In this document: piece by piece, positions 11,164-22,007 of the stretch
How positions within the stretch are numbered: position 1 is the stretch's first letter
Layout: every line of letters begins with the position of its first letter
Assembly: GCA_965112735.1 (NCBI GenBank)
Contig: OZ218962.1
Location: forward strand, 2,790,001-2,854,000
DNA from: Phaeosaccion multiseriatum
Taxonomy: Eukaryota > Ochrophyta, other classes
DNA: 64,000 nucleotides
Direction of reading: 5' to 3'
The notes under the pieces: generated by a model
What the model saw: the letters and a program-made list of their open reading frames with translations, nothing else
Told to the model about the DNA's origin: nothing
Databases searched by the model: none
Program-made: the position numbers and the translations under genes

Positions 11164-12936
11164 ATGTCTGCCTTCGATGCAGCCATCCAGGGCATGGCTT
11201 CGGAGATGACCACGACCGAGAACGGGGCTCTGGCCTTCAAGACTTCTGAGCCGTCTCGGGACATGGACGAGAAGGTCGGCGCTCGCACGGACCTCTTCTT
11301 CCACACCGTGCGAGGTGTGGGGCTGAAGCGACTGACTACACTAATGGAGGCGTCCGCGAAGGAGAACCTCCTGGACACCCTGAGGATGTGCTTCTACTGC
11401 AGAGACATTCGGGGCAAGGGCAAGGGGGAGAAGGAGCTGTTCTTCCACATGTGGTCGGTTCTCGCGCAGCTCGGGTACGGCGAGCACCTTGTCGCCAACC
11501 TCGCCCTGGTGCCCCACTACGGGTCGTGGAAGGACGTCGTGCGACTCTCTCGCCCCTCCAGGACCGCCGCGGGGAGAGCTGCGACGGACCTGCTGGCGCG
11601 CTCCCTCGGAGAGGCGTGGGAGCAGAGCGTGAAGGCGGCAGAGGAGGAGGAGAATAACGAGGCGGCAGGAGAGGCCGATGGTGCCACAAGGAAGGCCGCC
11701 ACGGGGGGTGGAACGGTGGGTCTGCTGGCCAAGTGGCTTCCCTCGGAGGGGAAGGCCCACGACCGAGCGTACAGGGGCACCAAGCGACTGCGGGAGTCGC
11801 TGGGGTGGTCGCAGGAGGAGTACCGCAAGAGGGTGAATCGTCTGAGGGAGGAGGCGTACATTGTGGAGAGGCAGATGTGCGCCGGCGGCTGGGACGAGGT
11901 GGAGTACGGCAAGGTGCCCGGGCAGGCCATGAAGAAGCTGTCAGGCGCCTTCGCTAAGAACGACGCGGAGAGGTTCGGCGAGTTCAAGGCGGCGCTGGCG
12001 AGCAACCTGAGCAAGCCCGAGGAGGAGCGGGACGCCGCGGTGAAGGTGAACACCAAGACCATCATGCCCCACGAGATCTACCAGGGCATGAAGAAGCTGC
12101 GCGGCGGCGGTATGAGCGGGGGAGGCGACGCTCGGCTGCTGGAGGCGCAGTGGGCGACCAAGCTGGAGGAGGTGCGGAAGGAGCTGGGGGACTCCTTCGA
12201 CAGCACCCTGTGCGTGGCGGACGTGTCGGGGAGCATGTCCGGCCTGCCCATGGACGTGTCCATCGGCCTCAGCCTGTTTCTGTCCACTCTCGTCAAGGGG
12301 CACTTCAAGGGCCGCATCATCTCCTTCCACGCTTCCCCGACCTTCCACGTGGTGGACACCAGCCAGTCGCTGTGGCAGCAGATGCAGGGCATCGAGGGCA
12401 TGCCCTGGGGCATGAACACCGACCTCAACAAGGTGTTCCGCCTCATCCTCGACTCCGCCAAGAGGGGCAAGCTCGCGCAGGAGGACATGCCCAGCCGACT
12501 GCTCATCCTGTCCGACATGCAGTTCGATGTGGCCACCTCCCACCAGACCAACTGGGAGCTGGTGCAGCAGGAGTACGCCAAGGCGGGCTACGCCCTCCCC
12601 ACCGTGGTGTTTTGGAATCTGCGGGCAGGAAGCGGCACCGCGTCCGTCCCGGCCAAGGCGGACGAAGACCACGTGGCCCTCCTCTCGGGCTTCTCTCCGG
12701 CGGTGCTGAGTGCGGTGTTGGAGGGAGGGCCCGTGCCGACGCCCTGGGAGGTGGTGCAGAAGGCCATTCGAGCAGAGAGGTACTGGCCAGTGCGGCTCGC
12801 GACGAGAGGAGCGGCAGCGGCAGAGGGAGGGGCTGCTGCTGCCGAAGAGACGCAGGGAGAGGAGGCAGCGGCGGCGGTAGGAATGGTCGAGACGGAGGCC
12901 CAGGAGGGAGGAGAGGACGGCTTTGAGCTCGTTTGA
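11164..12936 (+). CDS. DUF2828-family protein with vWA domain, copy 1 (intronless)
   Basis: A single exon encodes 590 residues from ATG 11164; an in-frame TGA lies upstream, so this is the first possible start. Signatures of the DUF2828 family are present in order: FFHTVRGVG, CRDIRGKGKGEKELFFHMW (~80-98), VPHYGSWKDVV, LAKWLPSEGKAHDRAYRG and MCAGGWDEVEYGKVPG. A von Willebrand A part follows with the metal-site motif DVSGSMS (~353-359), WGMNTDLNKVFRLIL, LSDMQFDVA, TVVFWNLRAG and LLSGFSPAVLSAVL. The family, related in outline to TROVE/Ro60 proteins, occurs in plants, fungi, amoebae and some giant DNA viruses; its function is unknown and RNA binding is only an analogy. The C-terminus is a Glu/Ala-rich tail. 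Copy 2 at 23878-25650 differs by five residues that I can see. Confidence 0.9.
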   Translation: MSAFDAAIQGMASEMTTTENGALAFKTSEPSRDMDEKVGARTDLFFHTVRGVGLKRLTTLMEASAKENLLDTLRMCFYCRDIRGKGKGEKELFFHMWSVLAQLGYGEHLVANLALVPHYGSWKDVVRLSRPSRTAAGRAATDLLARSLGEAWEQSVKAAEEEENNEAAGEADGATRKAATGGGTVGLLAKWLPSEGKAHDRAYRGTKRLRESLGWSQEEYRKRVNRLREEAYIVERQMCAGGWDEVEYGKVPGQAMKKLSGAFAKNDAERFGEFKAALASNLSKPEEERDAAVKVNTKTIMPHEIYQGMKKLRGGGMSGGGDARLLEAQWATKLEEVRKELGDSFDSTLCVADVSGSMSGLPMDVSIGLSLFLSTLVKGHFKGRIISFHASPTFHVVDTSQSLWQQMQGIEGMPWGMNTDLNKVFRLILDSAKRGKLAQEDMPSRLLILSDMQFDVATSHQTNWELVQQEYAKAGYALPTVVFWNLRAGSGTASVPAKADEDHVALLSGFSPAVLSAVLEGGPVPTPWEVVQKAIRAERYWPVRLATRGAAAAEGGAAAAEETQGEEAAAAVGMVETEAQEGGEDGFELV

Positions 12937-13408
12937 GGAGACGGAGTTCAGGCAATACACTGATGTGGCCGGCGCTTTTGTATGTATGTATGTGCGTGTA
13001 TATGTATTGATTTAATTTAAACCTTTTCTATCTTTGTAAACCAGTAAACCACTTCACTCTCTTTAGCACCCCCGTGGATGCTTGCACGCCCTTGGGCCCA
13101 CTCCTTGGGCCCACTCCAAGCTACTCCGGAGGCATCCCTTTCTTCGAAGAAATTAATCTCCTTTCAGCGTTATTTCTCCTCTTGACTCTTGACCTCCCGT
13201 ACCCCCTCCACCTCCTCTTCCTCCTCCCCCTCCCCCTCCCGCTCGCGTCGTCGTCGTCGTCCTACTCCTCCTCCCCTTTATCCTCCTCGTCCTCCTCTTC
13301 CGCATCCTCCTCCTTCTCCCCCTCCTCCTCCTCCTCCTCCTCCTCCTCCTCCTCCTCCTCCTCCTCCTCCAATGGTTTATCTGCTCAATCCACTGCCATC
13401 GCCCAAGT
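12937..13408. other. Convergent spacer, DUF2828 copy 1 / PPR-SMR
   Basis: A short A/T-rich segment after the DUF2828 stop is followed by a TCC-rich tract (about 13195-13370). Homology with the second DUF2828 copy ends about 8 bp after the stop codon. No gene is seen. Confidence 0.6.
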
Positions 13409-15814
13409 CTACACGCGCAGCACCACCGACCCTTCGTCCTCGTGTACCGCAGCGCTCAGCCCGAGCTCGTCGTTCAGATAGCCCAACAACACAGGCTTAA
13501 GCACGCTGATGCCGTCCACGCTGCGCCGGCCTCTACCCGTGATGACCTGTATCTCTCCCGTGGCCTTCTCCACTGTGAGCGCGTGGCGGAGGGCAGCTTT
13601 GCTAGTACCTTCAGTGAAGCCGTGCAAGTCCATCACCTTGCCCTCTTTGCCCTTGACCCAGTGCGACAAGACGCCCTTGGACACCGCCTCTGCGTACAGG
13701 TCATCTATAGAGGCCAGTTCGTTGCAGAGGAAGAGTAAGTCGATGACTGTGGAGAAGGTCACCACGTCTGGCTCAAGACCTTGCTCTTGCATCTTGCTGA
13801 ACACGGCCAAGGCTTTCTTGTGCTGTCCAACCTTTCCACATGCAAAAATCGCCGCGTTGCTGCTTCGCACATCCATCCTCACTCCTTCCCTCTCCATTAA
13901 CTCCCATACCTCTATCGCCTTCTCATAGTGCCCTGCCTTTCCGTATGCACTCATCATAGAGGTGTACGCTACAACATCGGGCTTGACACCATCTTCCCGC
14001 ATCTTGGCGAGGAGCTCAATGCTCTTATCAAGCTCCCCGGCCTGCCCACACGCCGAAATCAAGGTGCTGTAGCTGATCAAATCAGGCGCACAGCCTCCCT
14101 GCCGCATCTCCTGCAGCAGAAGCAACGCCTTTTCAGTCTCTCCAGCGTTGCCACAAGCAGTAATCAGCGTGTTGAAAACAACCACATTGGGGACCAGACC
14201 CTCGACCCTCATCTCCTTCAAGAGCCCCAGGGCTTCCCCACACTCGCCCGCCCTTCCACAGGCAGATATTGTGGCAGCGTAACTGTGCACATTGGGCTCC
14301 AGCCCTTGCGCCTTCATCTCCCTCAGCAGCTTGAGGGCCTCCACACTGTTCCCGGCGTTGGCGCATGCCGTGATGGTTGCAGAGTAGCAAATCACATTGG
14401 GCTCCAGGCCCTCCGTCCTCATCTCCCGAAGCAAACTGAGCGCCTTGACATCCTCCCCGGCCTTGCCACAGGCGAAGATGGCGGTGCTGAAGGTAATGAT
14501 GTTCGGACGGAGGCCTGCATCCCGCATCTCTTGAAGCACCTCCAGTGCCATCTCGTGCTGTCCGCCCTTGCCAAAAGCAGTGCACATGGCGTTGTACGTG
14601 ATCAAGTCGGGTTCGAACCCGCCTTCTCGCATCTCCCGCAACACACCGCGGGCCTTTTCGTGCTTGCCTGCGTTGCCACACGCAGTGATGGCCGAGTTGT
14701 AGGTGATGATATCGGGGCTCACGCCCTCACTCCGCATGCCCGCCAGCACACCGAGCGCCTTCTCGTACTGCCCTGCGTTTCCGCATGCCTTGATGACTGC
14801 ATTGCAGCTAATCACATCAGGCTGTATACCCTCCTCTCTCATTTCCCTCAGCATATCCAAGGCCTTTTCGTGTTGCCCGGCCTTGCCACAGGCAGTAATG
14901 AGCGAGTTCCACGTGACGACGGTGGGAGTGAGGCCTTCTTCTCTCATCTCCTCCAACAAAGACAGGGCCCTCTCGAACTGCCCGCCCTTGCCATGGGCAG
15001 TGATGAGCGCGCTGTAGCAGTACGCGTTTGGTTGCAGTCCCTCTTCCCTCATCTCCTCCAGCAAGCCCAATGCCTTGTCGAGCTGCCCTGCATTGCCACA
15101 CGCACAAATCACACAACAGTAGCTTACCACATCAGGATGCAGTCCCTCTCTCCTCATCTCCTCCAGCAACTCTAACGCCTTCTCGAACTTCCCTGCGTTG
15201 CCGCAGGCCGTAATCGCAGAGCTGTAAGTGATGACGTCTGGGCGAGTGCCGTTGTCCTTCATCTCATTGAGCAAGGCGAGCGCGCCCTTCCACCGCCTCG
15301 ACTTGCCGACTGCCGTTATAGCACTGTTGTACACGTAGCGGTTGAGTCCCAGTCCCGATTCTTTGGCCACCACCAGAGCCTTTGCTACTCCCTGCCAGTT
15401 CCGCTCATTTCCCAGTGCCTGAATCTCTCGCATGAGACCGATCTGTTTGGCCGTCTCCCGCCTCTCCCTTCCCCACTGTCCTTCGGCATCCTCCTTGTCC
15501 TCTTTCGCTTCCTCCCCTTCCTTCTCCCCCGACGATGCTGCTGCTCCTGCTGCTCCTGCTCCTGCTGCTGTTGCCGTCGTCGCTGCGACTGCTATTGCTG
15601 ACCCACCCCCAGTCATTGATAAGCCCGCCCTCCTCGCCCCTCTGGCGAGGATGGTGGTGTGGCTCCACGAAAGTCGGGGAGGATGGGAAGGGGCGCTCTT
15701 GGGAGTAGCAGGAGTAGCGGCACTAGTAGAGCCGCAGCTCCTCCAGAAGCAAGGTCCGTCATGCCCTCTGCCAGCACTAGTGGGCAATCCTCCGGGCACA
15801 AATGCCACCACCAT
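13409..15814 (-). CDS. PPR-SMR protein, complete and intronless
   Basis: One exon encodes 801 residues if translation starts at ATG 15814; the frame is open further upstream but only with a TTG. Residues ~190-700 are tandem 35-residue pentatricopeptide repeats whose recurring core is YNSAITACGNAGKxEKALEL followed by LxEMRxEGLxPD. There are at least fourteen, and the repeats are unusually uniform. The C-terminus is an Smr domain with VMDLHGFTEGTSKAALRHAL and ITGRGRRS. PPR-SMR proteins act on organellar transcripts; the Arg- and Ser-rich N-terminus may be an organelle-targeting region, but no clear ASAFAP-type signal is seen, so the mitochondrion is as likely as the plastid. The gene is divergent from CFAP410. 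A paralogue's end lies at the left edge of the window. Confidence 0.9.
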   Translation of the reverse strand: MVVAFVPGGLPTSAGRGHDGPCFWRSCGSTSAATPATPKSAPSHPPRLSWSHTTILARGARRAGLSMTGGGSAIAVAATTATAAGAGAAGAAASSGEKEGEEAKEDKEDAEGQWGRERRETAKQIGLMREIQALGNERNWQGVAKALVVAKESGLGLNRYVYNSAITAVGKSRRWKGALALLNEMKDNGTRPDVITYSSAITACGNAGKFEKALELLEEMRREGLHPDVVSYCCVICACGNAGQLDKALGLLEEMREEGLQPNAYCYSALITAHGKGGQFERALSLLEEMREEGLTPTVVTWNSLITACGKAGQHEKALDMLREMREEGIQPDVISCNAVIKACGNAGQYEKALGVLAGMRSEGVSPDIITYNSAITACGNAGKHEKARGVLREMREGGFEPDLITYNAMCTAFGKGGQHEMALEVLQEMRDAGLRPNIITFSTAIFACGKAGEDVKALSLLREMRTEGLEPNVICYSATITACANAGNSVEALKLLREMKAQGLEPNVHSYAATISACGRAGECGEALGLLKEMRVEGLVPNVVVFNTLITACGNAGETEKALLLLQEMRQGGCAPDLISYSTLISACGQAGELDKSIELLAKMREDGVKPDVVAYTSMMSAYGKAGHYEKAIEVWELMEREGVRMDVRSSNAAIFACGKVGQHKKALAVFSKMQEQGLEPDVVTFSTVIDLLFLCNELASIDDLYAEAVSKGVLSHWVKGKEGKVMDLHGFTEGTSKAALRHALTVEKATGEIQVITGRGRRSVDGISVLKPVLLGYLNDELGLSAAVHEDEGSVVLRV

Positions 15815-16372
15815 TAGCGCACCGCCCGTGTGTTTACTGTCCCACCAGTGCCTTCTTCCTCTTGCCCCGGCAGAGCACGAACCCCTCCTTCCCTCCGCTC
15901 TACTCTCGGCTTGTGAAGGGCAGACCCGTCCTTTTCTCCTCAATTTTTCTCCATTGCCCTCTCGGAGCTCGCACTTCGGACGGTGAACGCAGATCCTCGA
16001 GATACCAAGAGCACGTAGAACAAAGGGAGGGCGATTTCACGTCCTCTATTAATATTGATTAGGAGAAAGGGCGGCTAAACATGATGAGGTGGTCATGTGC
16101 GGGGGGCAATTGCTTACGACAGGGCCCTCACCCTCCCGACCATTTTTTTCACATCCCTCTATATATATTATGGAAGGGGGAGGCAGAGAGCAGCCACAGC
16201 AGCAGCAGCAGCAGCTGCCAAAAAAAGAGACGGACAGCACTGAGTCGGAGCTGATACGCGGCAAGTGCCCTTAACTTGGAGAAGCTTTGGCGAGGCGCGC
16301 AGCGGGCCGTGTGCCCTTTCTCCCACCTTCCCCTTGGACAGAGCGCTCTGCGGGTGGCTTGGCCTCACAGGA
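15815..16372. promoter_or_regulatory. Divergent spacer PPR-SMR / CFAP410
   Basis: These 558 bp separate two head-to-head start codons. They hold a short CAG run (16198-16213) that would read as poly-Gln. An upstream CFAP410 exon here cannot be excluded, but no start better than ATG 16373 is obvious. Confidence 0.4.
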
Positions 16373-17106
16373 ATGAGGGAGGCTCCAGCAGTAGGAGTCC
16401 CTGTCCCTGGTGGGCGTGCTAGTGTTGCAGCTGACGCAGCAGAAGGAGTCCCACTCACCGAGGAGATGGTGTTGGAGATATCGCTTCCTCGCAAGGGCTC
16501 GGGCACGACAGCAGCAGGAGCAGGAGCAGCTGGAGCGCCTTCCCTGCGAGATGTGACCAAGCTCAACCTCTTCGGAATGGGGCTCACAGACGTGTCCATT
16601 TGCAGGTGTGTGTCCATGTAAAAACGCCGGACTTGACTTACAATTCTCATCTCTCCCCTCTCTCTCCCTCGTTTTCGCTGACACGCACACACATACATAT
16701 ACCCCCCTCAGTCTCTATTTCCTCTCCTCTACTCAGCTGTTACCATTGTAGCCTCATGTCTTCCACCCTTCCCTCGAACGAAACGCTGTGTGCGTGTGCT
16801 GTCTCTTGGCATGGATGCATGCCTGCTACTTACCGTGTCCTTACCCCTCAATACCATCCACATATACATCCGTACGAGGACCCCCCCCGGCCTCCTCCTT
16901 GTTCTCCTCCTCCTCCTCCTCCTCCTGCCCCCCCCCCCCCTCCTCCTCCCCCTCCTCTCCATCATCCACTCCTCTGATTTCACCCTCCCCGCCCCCCTCC
17001 CTCCTTCTCCTGCCCCCGCCACCCCCCACCCCCCCCACGCCCTGTCTCTTTTTCTGTCCCCTCCCCTTCGTTTCCGACTTGCGATACACGAACATACGTT
17101 CCTTCA

Positions 17107-17173
<67 letters not shown>

Positions 17174-18476
17174 ACACACACACACACATACACACCCCAG
17201 TCGTATGTCCCGTCTCGAGGTTCTGTCCCTGAGCGTGAACGAGGTGTCGTCTCTCAGCGCCTTTGCAGCGTGCGCCTCTCTGAAGGAGCTGTACATGCGC
17301 AACAATCGCATCGAGGATGTCGCGCAGGTGACCTTCCTGCAGGTGTGTGATCAGGAAGCAAGAGTGAGACAGCTCAGGCAGGTACCTCATTAGGAGAGGA
17401 CTGGGTAGTGTATGAACTAGAGCCGCATACCAAGCTAAGCGCCGCGCCTTGTTGCCCTTCCTTGGTGCCCACAGGGGTTGAAGGAGCTTAGCATCCTGTG
17501 GCTTGGCAACAATGGGTGCACCCAGGACCCAATCTACAAACTCTTTGTGCTCCGCTCATGCGGCGCCTTAAAGAAGCTGGACAATAAGGAAATCTTCGCA
17601 GAGGTTCGTGGCGGTCCTGCAGAGGTCACGCACCCAAAGCAGTCAAGCATAGCAGTCAAGCATAAGCGTATTCGTGGCAGTCAATCAAACACACAAGAAG
17701 GGTCCTCGGAGCAGTCAGGCGCAGTAGTCAAGCATGGGCGGCCTTGCCCTACCCCAGAGGGTCGGGCCCTTATTCCACCATGCATGTTGGTACTCTGTGT
17801 TCTGTACCTGCTCAGCAAGGCAAGGGTGTGCTTCCCCTCCATGAGTCGCTTAGCTCACCGCTTGGGTGCCGTGCTCTCCTCTCCTGCTGACACGGCAGGC
17901 ACCGACCCTCCCTGACTCTCCTCCTGGACTCTTACGGACTCTGCGCTGCTTGCGATTTCCCGCCCCTTGCTGTGCCCCCTTCCCACTCTTGCTCTCTCTT
18001 CTCTCTCCCTGGTGAATACCCATATGCGGTCTGATTGGTGGTGGGCGGAGCAGGAGGTGGCCCAAGCCGCTCAGGACGAGTCACTCGAGATGCACAAGTG
18101 TATAGAGCGGGGCAAAGCGCTTCAGGCCCAGCATGAGCAGCAGGGCCAGCAGCATGGTGTGGATCAAGGGCAGTTACAGAAACAAGAAGAAGAGGAAGAG
18201 GAAGAGGAGGGAGATGCGAGGGGTGAGGGGCGGCGAGAACGGGGCACTGGCACTGGCCGACAGGAGGGGGTAGGGACTGATGACAATGCAGAAGGGAATG
18301 AAGGAGGCGAGTCGCTGCCTTCCCACCCGCCTCCACCGCCCCCACCGCCTCCTCCTCCTCTGACGACGGATACAGAGCGACTGCGGCGGGGCAACTCGCG
18401 GCAGCAACAGCAGCAACAGCAACAGCAACAACAGCAACAGCAACAACAACAGCAACAACAGCAACAACAACAACAA

Positions 18477-18538
<62 letters not shown>

Positions 18539-19076
18539 GGAGGAGGAGGAGGAGGAGGAGGAGGAGGAGGAGGAGGAGCGCTTAGGCCAAAGGTTGACGA
18601 GCGAGACGGAGGTAGGGTCTCTACAGGAAGGGGGGGTCGCTTCCCTGGGCAGTGGAGAGGGTGAGGGGGCAGCTCAAGGAAGAGATCGAATAGAGAGGAC
18701 GTCCTGCAAAGGAGGAGGAAAGACACAGCGAGATGAGGGCAAACCACCCTCGTCAGCAAGTGCAGAGGAAGCAGAAGGGATGGGGGCAGCTGAAGGATCA
18801 GGCAAAGATGAAGGGGGAAGATGGAGCTTGGGGGGGGAAGCGACCACTGTCGTCTCTCCACCCGGAGACAGCAGCAGCAGCAGCAGCAGCAGCAGAGGCA
18901 ATCCGGTGGTCAGCTCGAACTCCCTTCCCCTTGATCCAAGCGCGGGTAGCGATGCCAACGTCAGGGACGCGGTGCTGAGCCTGCTCAACGAGCTCAGCGC
19001 AGCCTCGTTGGAGCAGGTGGGTGAGAGGTGCGAGCGCCTTCTGCTCGGAAAGCAAAGCGCCAAGACGCACCCGTAA
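16373..19076 (+). CDS. CFAP410: CFAP410 (C21orf2) cilia- and flagella-associated protein
   Basis: Exons 16373-16605, 17201-17342, 17475-17603 and 18054-19076 join to 508 residues; the human protein has about 256. The leucine-rich repeat domain is clear and follows the animal protein motif by motif: LTEEMVLEISLP, VTKLNLFGMGLTDVSIC, SRLEVLSLSVNEVSSL, SLKELYMRNNRIEDV, LKELSILWLGNNGC, then the cap LRSCGALKKLDNKE. The last ~40 residues (NVRDAVLSLLNELSAASLEQ) match the C-terminal helical oligomerisation module of CFAP410. Between these two conserved ends lies a ~280-residue insertion with a poly-Gln tract (18402-18538), poly-Glu, poly-Ser and Pro runs. CFAP410 works at basal bodies with NEK1, so the organism probably builds flagella. 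The start codon is uncertain by up to ~35 residues. Confidence 0.9.
17101..17190. repeat. (CT)n then (CA)n in CFAP410 intron 1
   Basis: About 35 CT units followed by a short CA run form the pyrimidine tract directly before the acceptor at 17200. Confidence 0.85.
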
Positions 19077-19707
19077 AAAGGTCTCTAGAGGAGAGAGGAG
19101 AGGTGAGGGCCCGGGGGGGAGGGGAGGAATTCGCTCACGGACAGGTCCTTCGAGGCAAGGGTTGGGCGTTGTTTTCACGCTCGACCCCCCAGGCACTCAC
19201 GCAGCACAGCACCCCTGACACTCTCGAGACCAACCGCGACGCTGCTGATGCTCGGTTGGGTGGAGCGTGGGGAGAAAAACAGTCGTTATTCTCCCAATGG
19301 GTTGAGCTATGCCGACTGTAAATAGACGGAACAAAGGTCATATTATATATATATAATATTGTATATATATATATATATATTATATATATACCGTGTTTTG
19401 GGTCATGATGACTGATGTTACCATTGGGTGTGGCGTAGTCCTCCCCCTTTCTTTCTGGCGCACACCGAGACGGAGAGCGATGGCCACGCCCTCCTCCTCC
19501 GTTACTATTTTCTCTGCTGATTCCCACATTGCTCATTGCTCGTCGCCCAATGCCATCATTGACCACCTCCTTCTTCTCCCCCACCCCCTCCCTCTCTCGC
19601 TCCCTCTGGACCCGATTGTCACTGCTAAACCGCGGCTTTATCAACGCAAAAACAACACAGCCCCCAAACTATGCAACACGTACTTACACCAGTAAAGGGC
19701 AATGGTT
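19077..19707. other. Convergent spacer CFAP410 / unknown gene
   Basis: The spacer contains an imperfect AT dinucleotide tract at about 19337-19392. I see no gene or RNA. Confidence 0.6.
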
Positions 19708-21802
19708 CTAATATAGCCCCCCGCCGTAGCTCGACTCGTCCATCATACCTACATCCCCCGCTCCCCCACCCTCCTCCTCCGCCTCCTCCTCCATCCCCGA
19801 TCCCTCCACTTGGCAACCCTCCCCGCCCCCCCCCCCCACACTGGAGCCCGCCTCCTCTCCCTCCACAGCCTGCGGCCCTTGGCCCATCCCATGTGTCTGC
19901 CAATGGATGCCTTGACAGCACTGCTCGCTGGAGCTCTCTCCATTGCTCTGCTGCCCCTGCTGCTGTATCGCGGAAGCAACATTCAGTACCCGCGGAGAAG
20001 CCTCCAGGGCCAGACACCTCTTGGTCGGAAAGTCGGCGGATTCCGTTGAGCGTTCTCCAGAAAAGAGCGCGCTACCATCACCATCATACACATCTGTATC
20101 TGCACCTGCATCTGTATCTGTACATCTCCCTCCCGCGGAAGGAGCGCAGGGGCCTCCGACAGGCAATCCCGGCACCCAGTAAGACTCCGCGTTACTTGAG
20201 CAGCCTGCCCCCTGCTGCTCCTCCTCCTGCTGCTGCTGCTGCCGGGGGGGGTCCGAGTCGTCCTCAGACATTGCTCCACCTCGTTGGCCTTCGCGTCCGC
20301 TCTGCTCCTCTCCCTGTCCCTGGCCGTGATGCTGCTGTTCCTGCTGCCGCCGCTCGTCTCCTCGCTGAGGCAGTGACATTGCTGCTGCCCTTCCAGTGGC
20401 ACCGTCGCTTCTCACCCCCCGACTGCTCACACTCATGCTGAGGTCGCCACAGCTGTTACTTCGAGTCGGCCGGCCATCGCCTGCCGCAGCCCCCGCAGCT
20501 GAAGCAGTAGCGTCCCCAGTACCGCTGGTACCTGCACCCACTGCGGATCCGGCCACGCCTGCGCCACTATTGGGTCGATCTCGCTTTCTCCTGCTGCCAG
20601 TCCCGACGAAAACGCCCTTGCTCCCTCGACCGCTGGAGCTGACGCTGCTGCTCCGGCTACTCCCCACAGTCGCCGCGTCTGAGTCGATGTCCGCGGATGA
20701 GAAGACAAGTCCGGCCACCGTCAGCAACGAACGGCCTCTGGAATTGCGGTGGTCCAACGAGCTGCGTGTCAGGGGCGCCGATCCCTCGCCTTTTGACAAA
20801 GACACAGCCCCCATCTCCTCCTGTTGCTGCTGCAGCTGCTGCGGCTGCTGCTGTCCCACTGCAGGGACCGCATGCGAAACAGTAGCAGCAGCAGTCGGGG
20901 TGTTGGGCATGCCACTCGAGGGCCCCATACTGCTGGGAAGAGAGGATAATGGTGACGACGATGATGGGGAGAGCACGAAAGACGGAGCCACCAGCGCAAA
21001 TGGCGGGGCTAAAGCCGATGCTGATGGATCAGATATAAGCACCGCCCCCCCTGCAGAGCCCTCTTCCTTCCAACCACCACCTCGCCCCCCTTCCCCCTCT
21101 TCTTCGCCGTGCGCCCCTCCTTCTCGGGCTGAAGCGCTGGCCTCTGTGTCTTTCTTGGCATAGTGGCGCCTCCCCGGCACAGGTTGCCTTGCCGACTTCC
21201 CCGCATTGAGATGGGCCATGCCGCATTCGTCCTCTCCATCCTCCATTCGGGACTCCGCCTCTCCCTCCCCCCGCCCTCCTCCTCCTCCTCCTCCTCCTCC
21301 TCCCCCTCCTCCTCCTCCTCCTCCTCCTCCTCCTCCTCCTCCTGTTCCTCCTCCCTGCTGCGCGTCCGCCGAAGCATTTATTTCATCCCTATCCATACCG
21401 ATAGTGTACGTCCCTGCAGGTTCACGAAGAAGATGATACACATGCGTTAGAAGGGCGTGGGGTCGAGAACAAATCCCCTTTCCATTTCGCCTCAAGTCAG
21501 ACTCTGGTCGTTAGGGGTATTACATGACTTGCTGCTGTGGCCCACACTCACATGGCCGCAGTTCGCCCACTTGAGGACACGAGAGATGAAGCTGCCATAG
21601 ACGCTCACTGATGAAGCGCTTGTCGGAGCGGGAGTCCTTTGGGTGTGGAGGTGGGCCACGGACAGGGAGAGGGGGAAAGAAAAAGAAAAGAAAGCGAAAG
21701 CCACGTCACAAAAGGAGCCCAGCAATGTGCATAGCCAAGCCAAGAACAAGTGAGGAAGCCCACCCCACGTACCTGCACACTGGGCAGCAGCCTCTTCGTC
21801 AT
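19708..21802 (-). CDS. Unrecognised Ser/Gly-rich protein with a short conserved-looking N-terminus
   Basis: Exon 1 (21802-21773) encodes MTKRLLPSVQ and ends in a good GTACGT donor. A second exon (from 21636 to ~21552) reads DSRSDKRFISERLWQLHLSC and ends in GTGAGT. The main exon, open from about 21500 to the stop at 19708, begins NGKGICSRPHALLTHVYHLL and GTYTIGMDRDEINASADAQ, then becomes poly-Gly and long Ser/Ala/Gln low complexity ending in DESSYGGGLY. The junction between exons 2 and 3 does not close cleanly with the splice sites I can see, so the model is incomplete. The ~70-residue N-terminal part looks like the folded or conserved portion; I do not recognise the family. The gene is divergent from peroxiredoxin Q, 205 bp apart. 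Confidence 0.55.
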
Positions 21803-22007
21803 CGCTGCTTCAACCCAACTCCCTTACACATGTCTCCTCGTCCGGGGCCATGAATTGAAATGAGCAATTCCTTGCTGTGACTTTATATCGAATGAGGTGG
21901 AGATGGCAACCAAAAAAAAAAAAAAAAAAAAAAACACACACAACCATAGCAGACCGTTTAACAAGTTCACTGCCCCCTTCTTTTTGAACACATTGCCACT
22001 TGCCACC
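21803..22007. promoter_or_regulatory. Shared divergent promoter region, unknown gene / PRXQ
   Basis: Only 205 bp separate the two start codons. An A-run of ~22 bases (21909-21932) followed by ACACAC lies inside. The PRXQ start has a good eukaryotic context (GCCACCATGC at 22002-22011). Confidence 0.5.

Noticed and set aside
11164-12936. Calling the vWA gene Ro60/TROVE
   Set aside because: The vWA part with TDLNKVF, SDMQFDVA and FWNLRA and the RDIRGKGKGEKELFF motif fit DUF2828 better; Ro60 similarity is only in overall layout.
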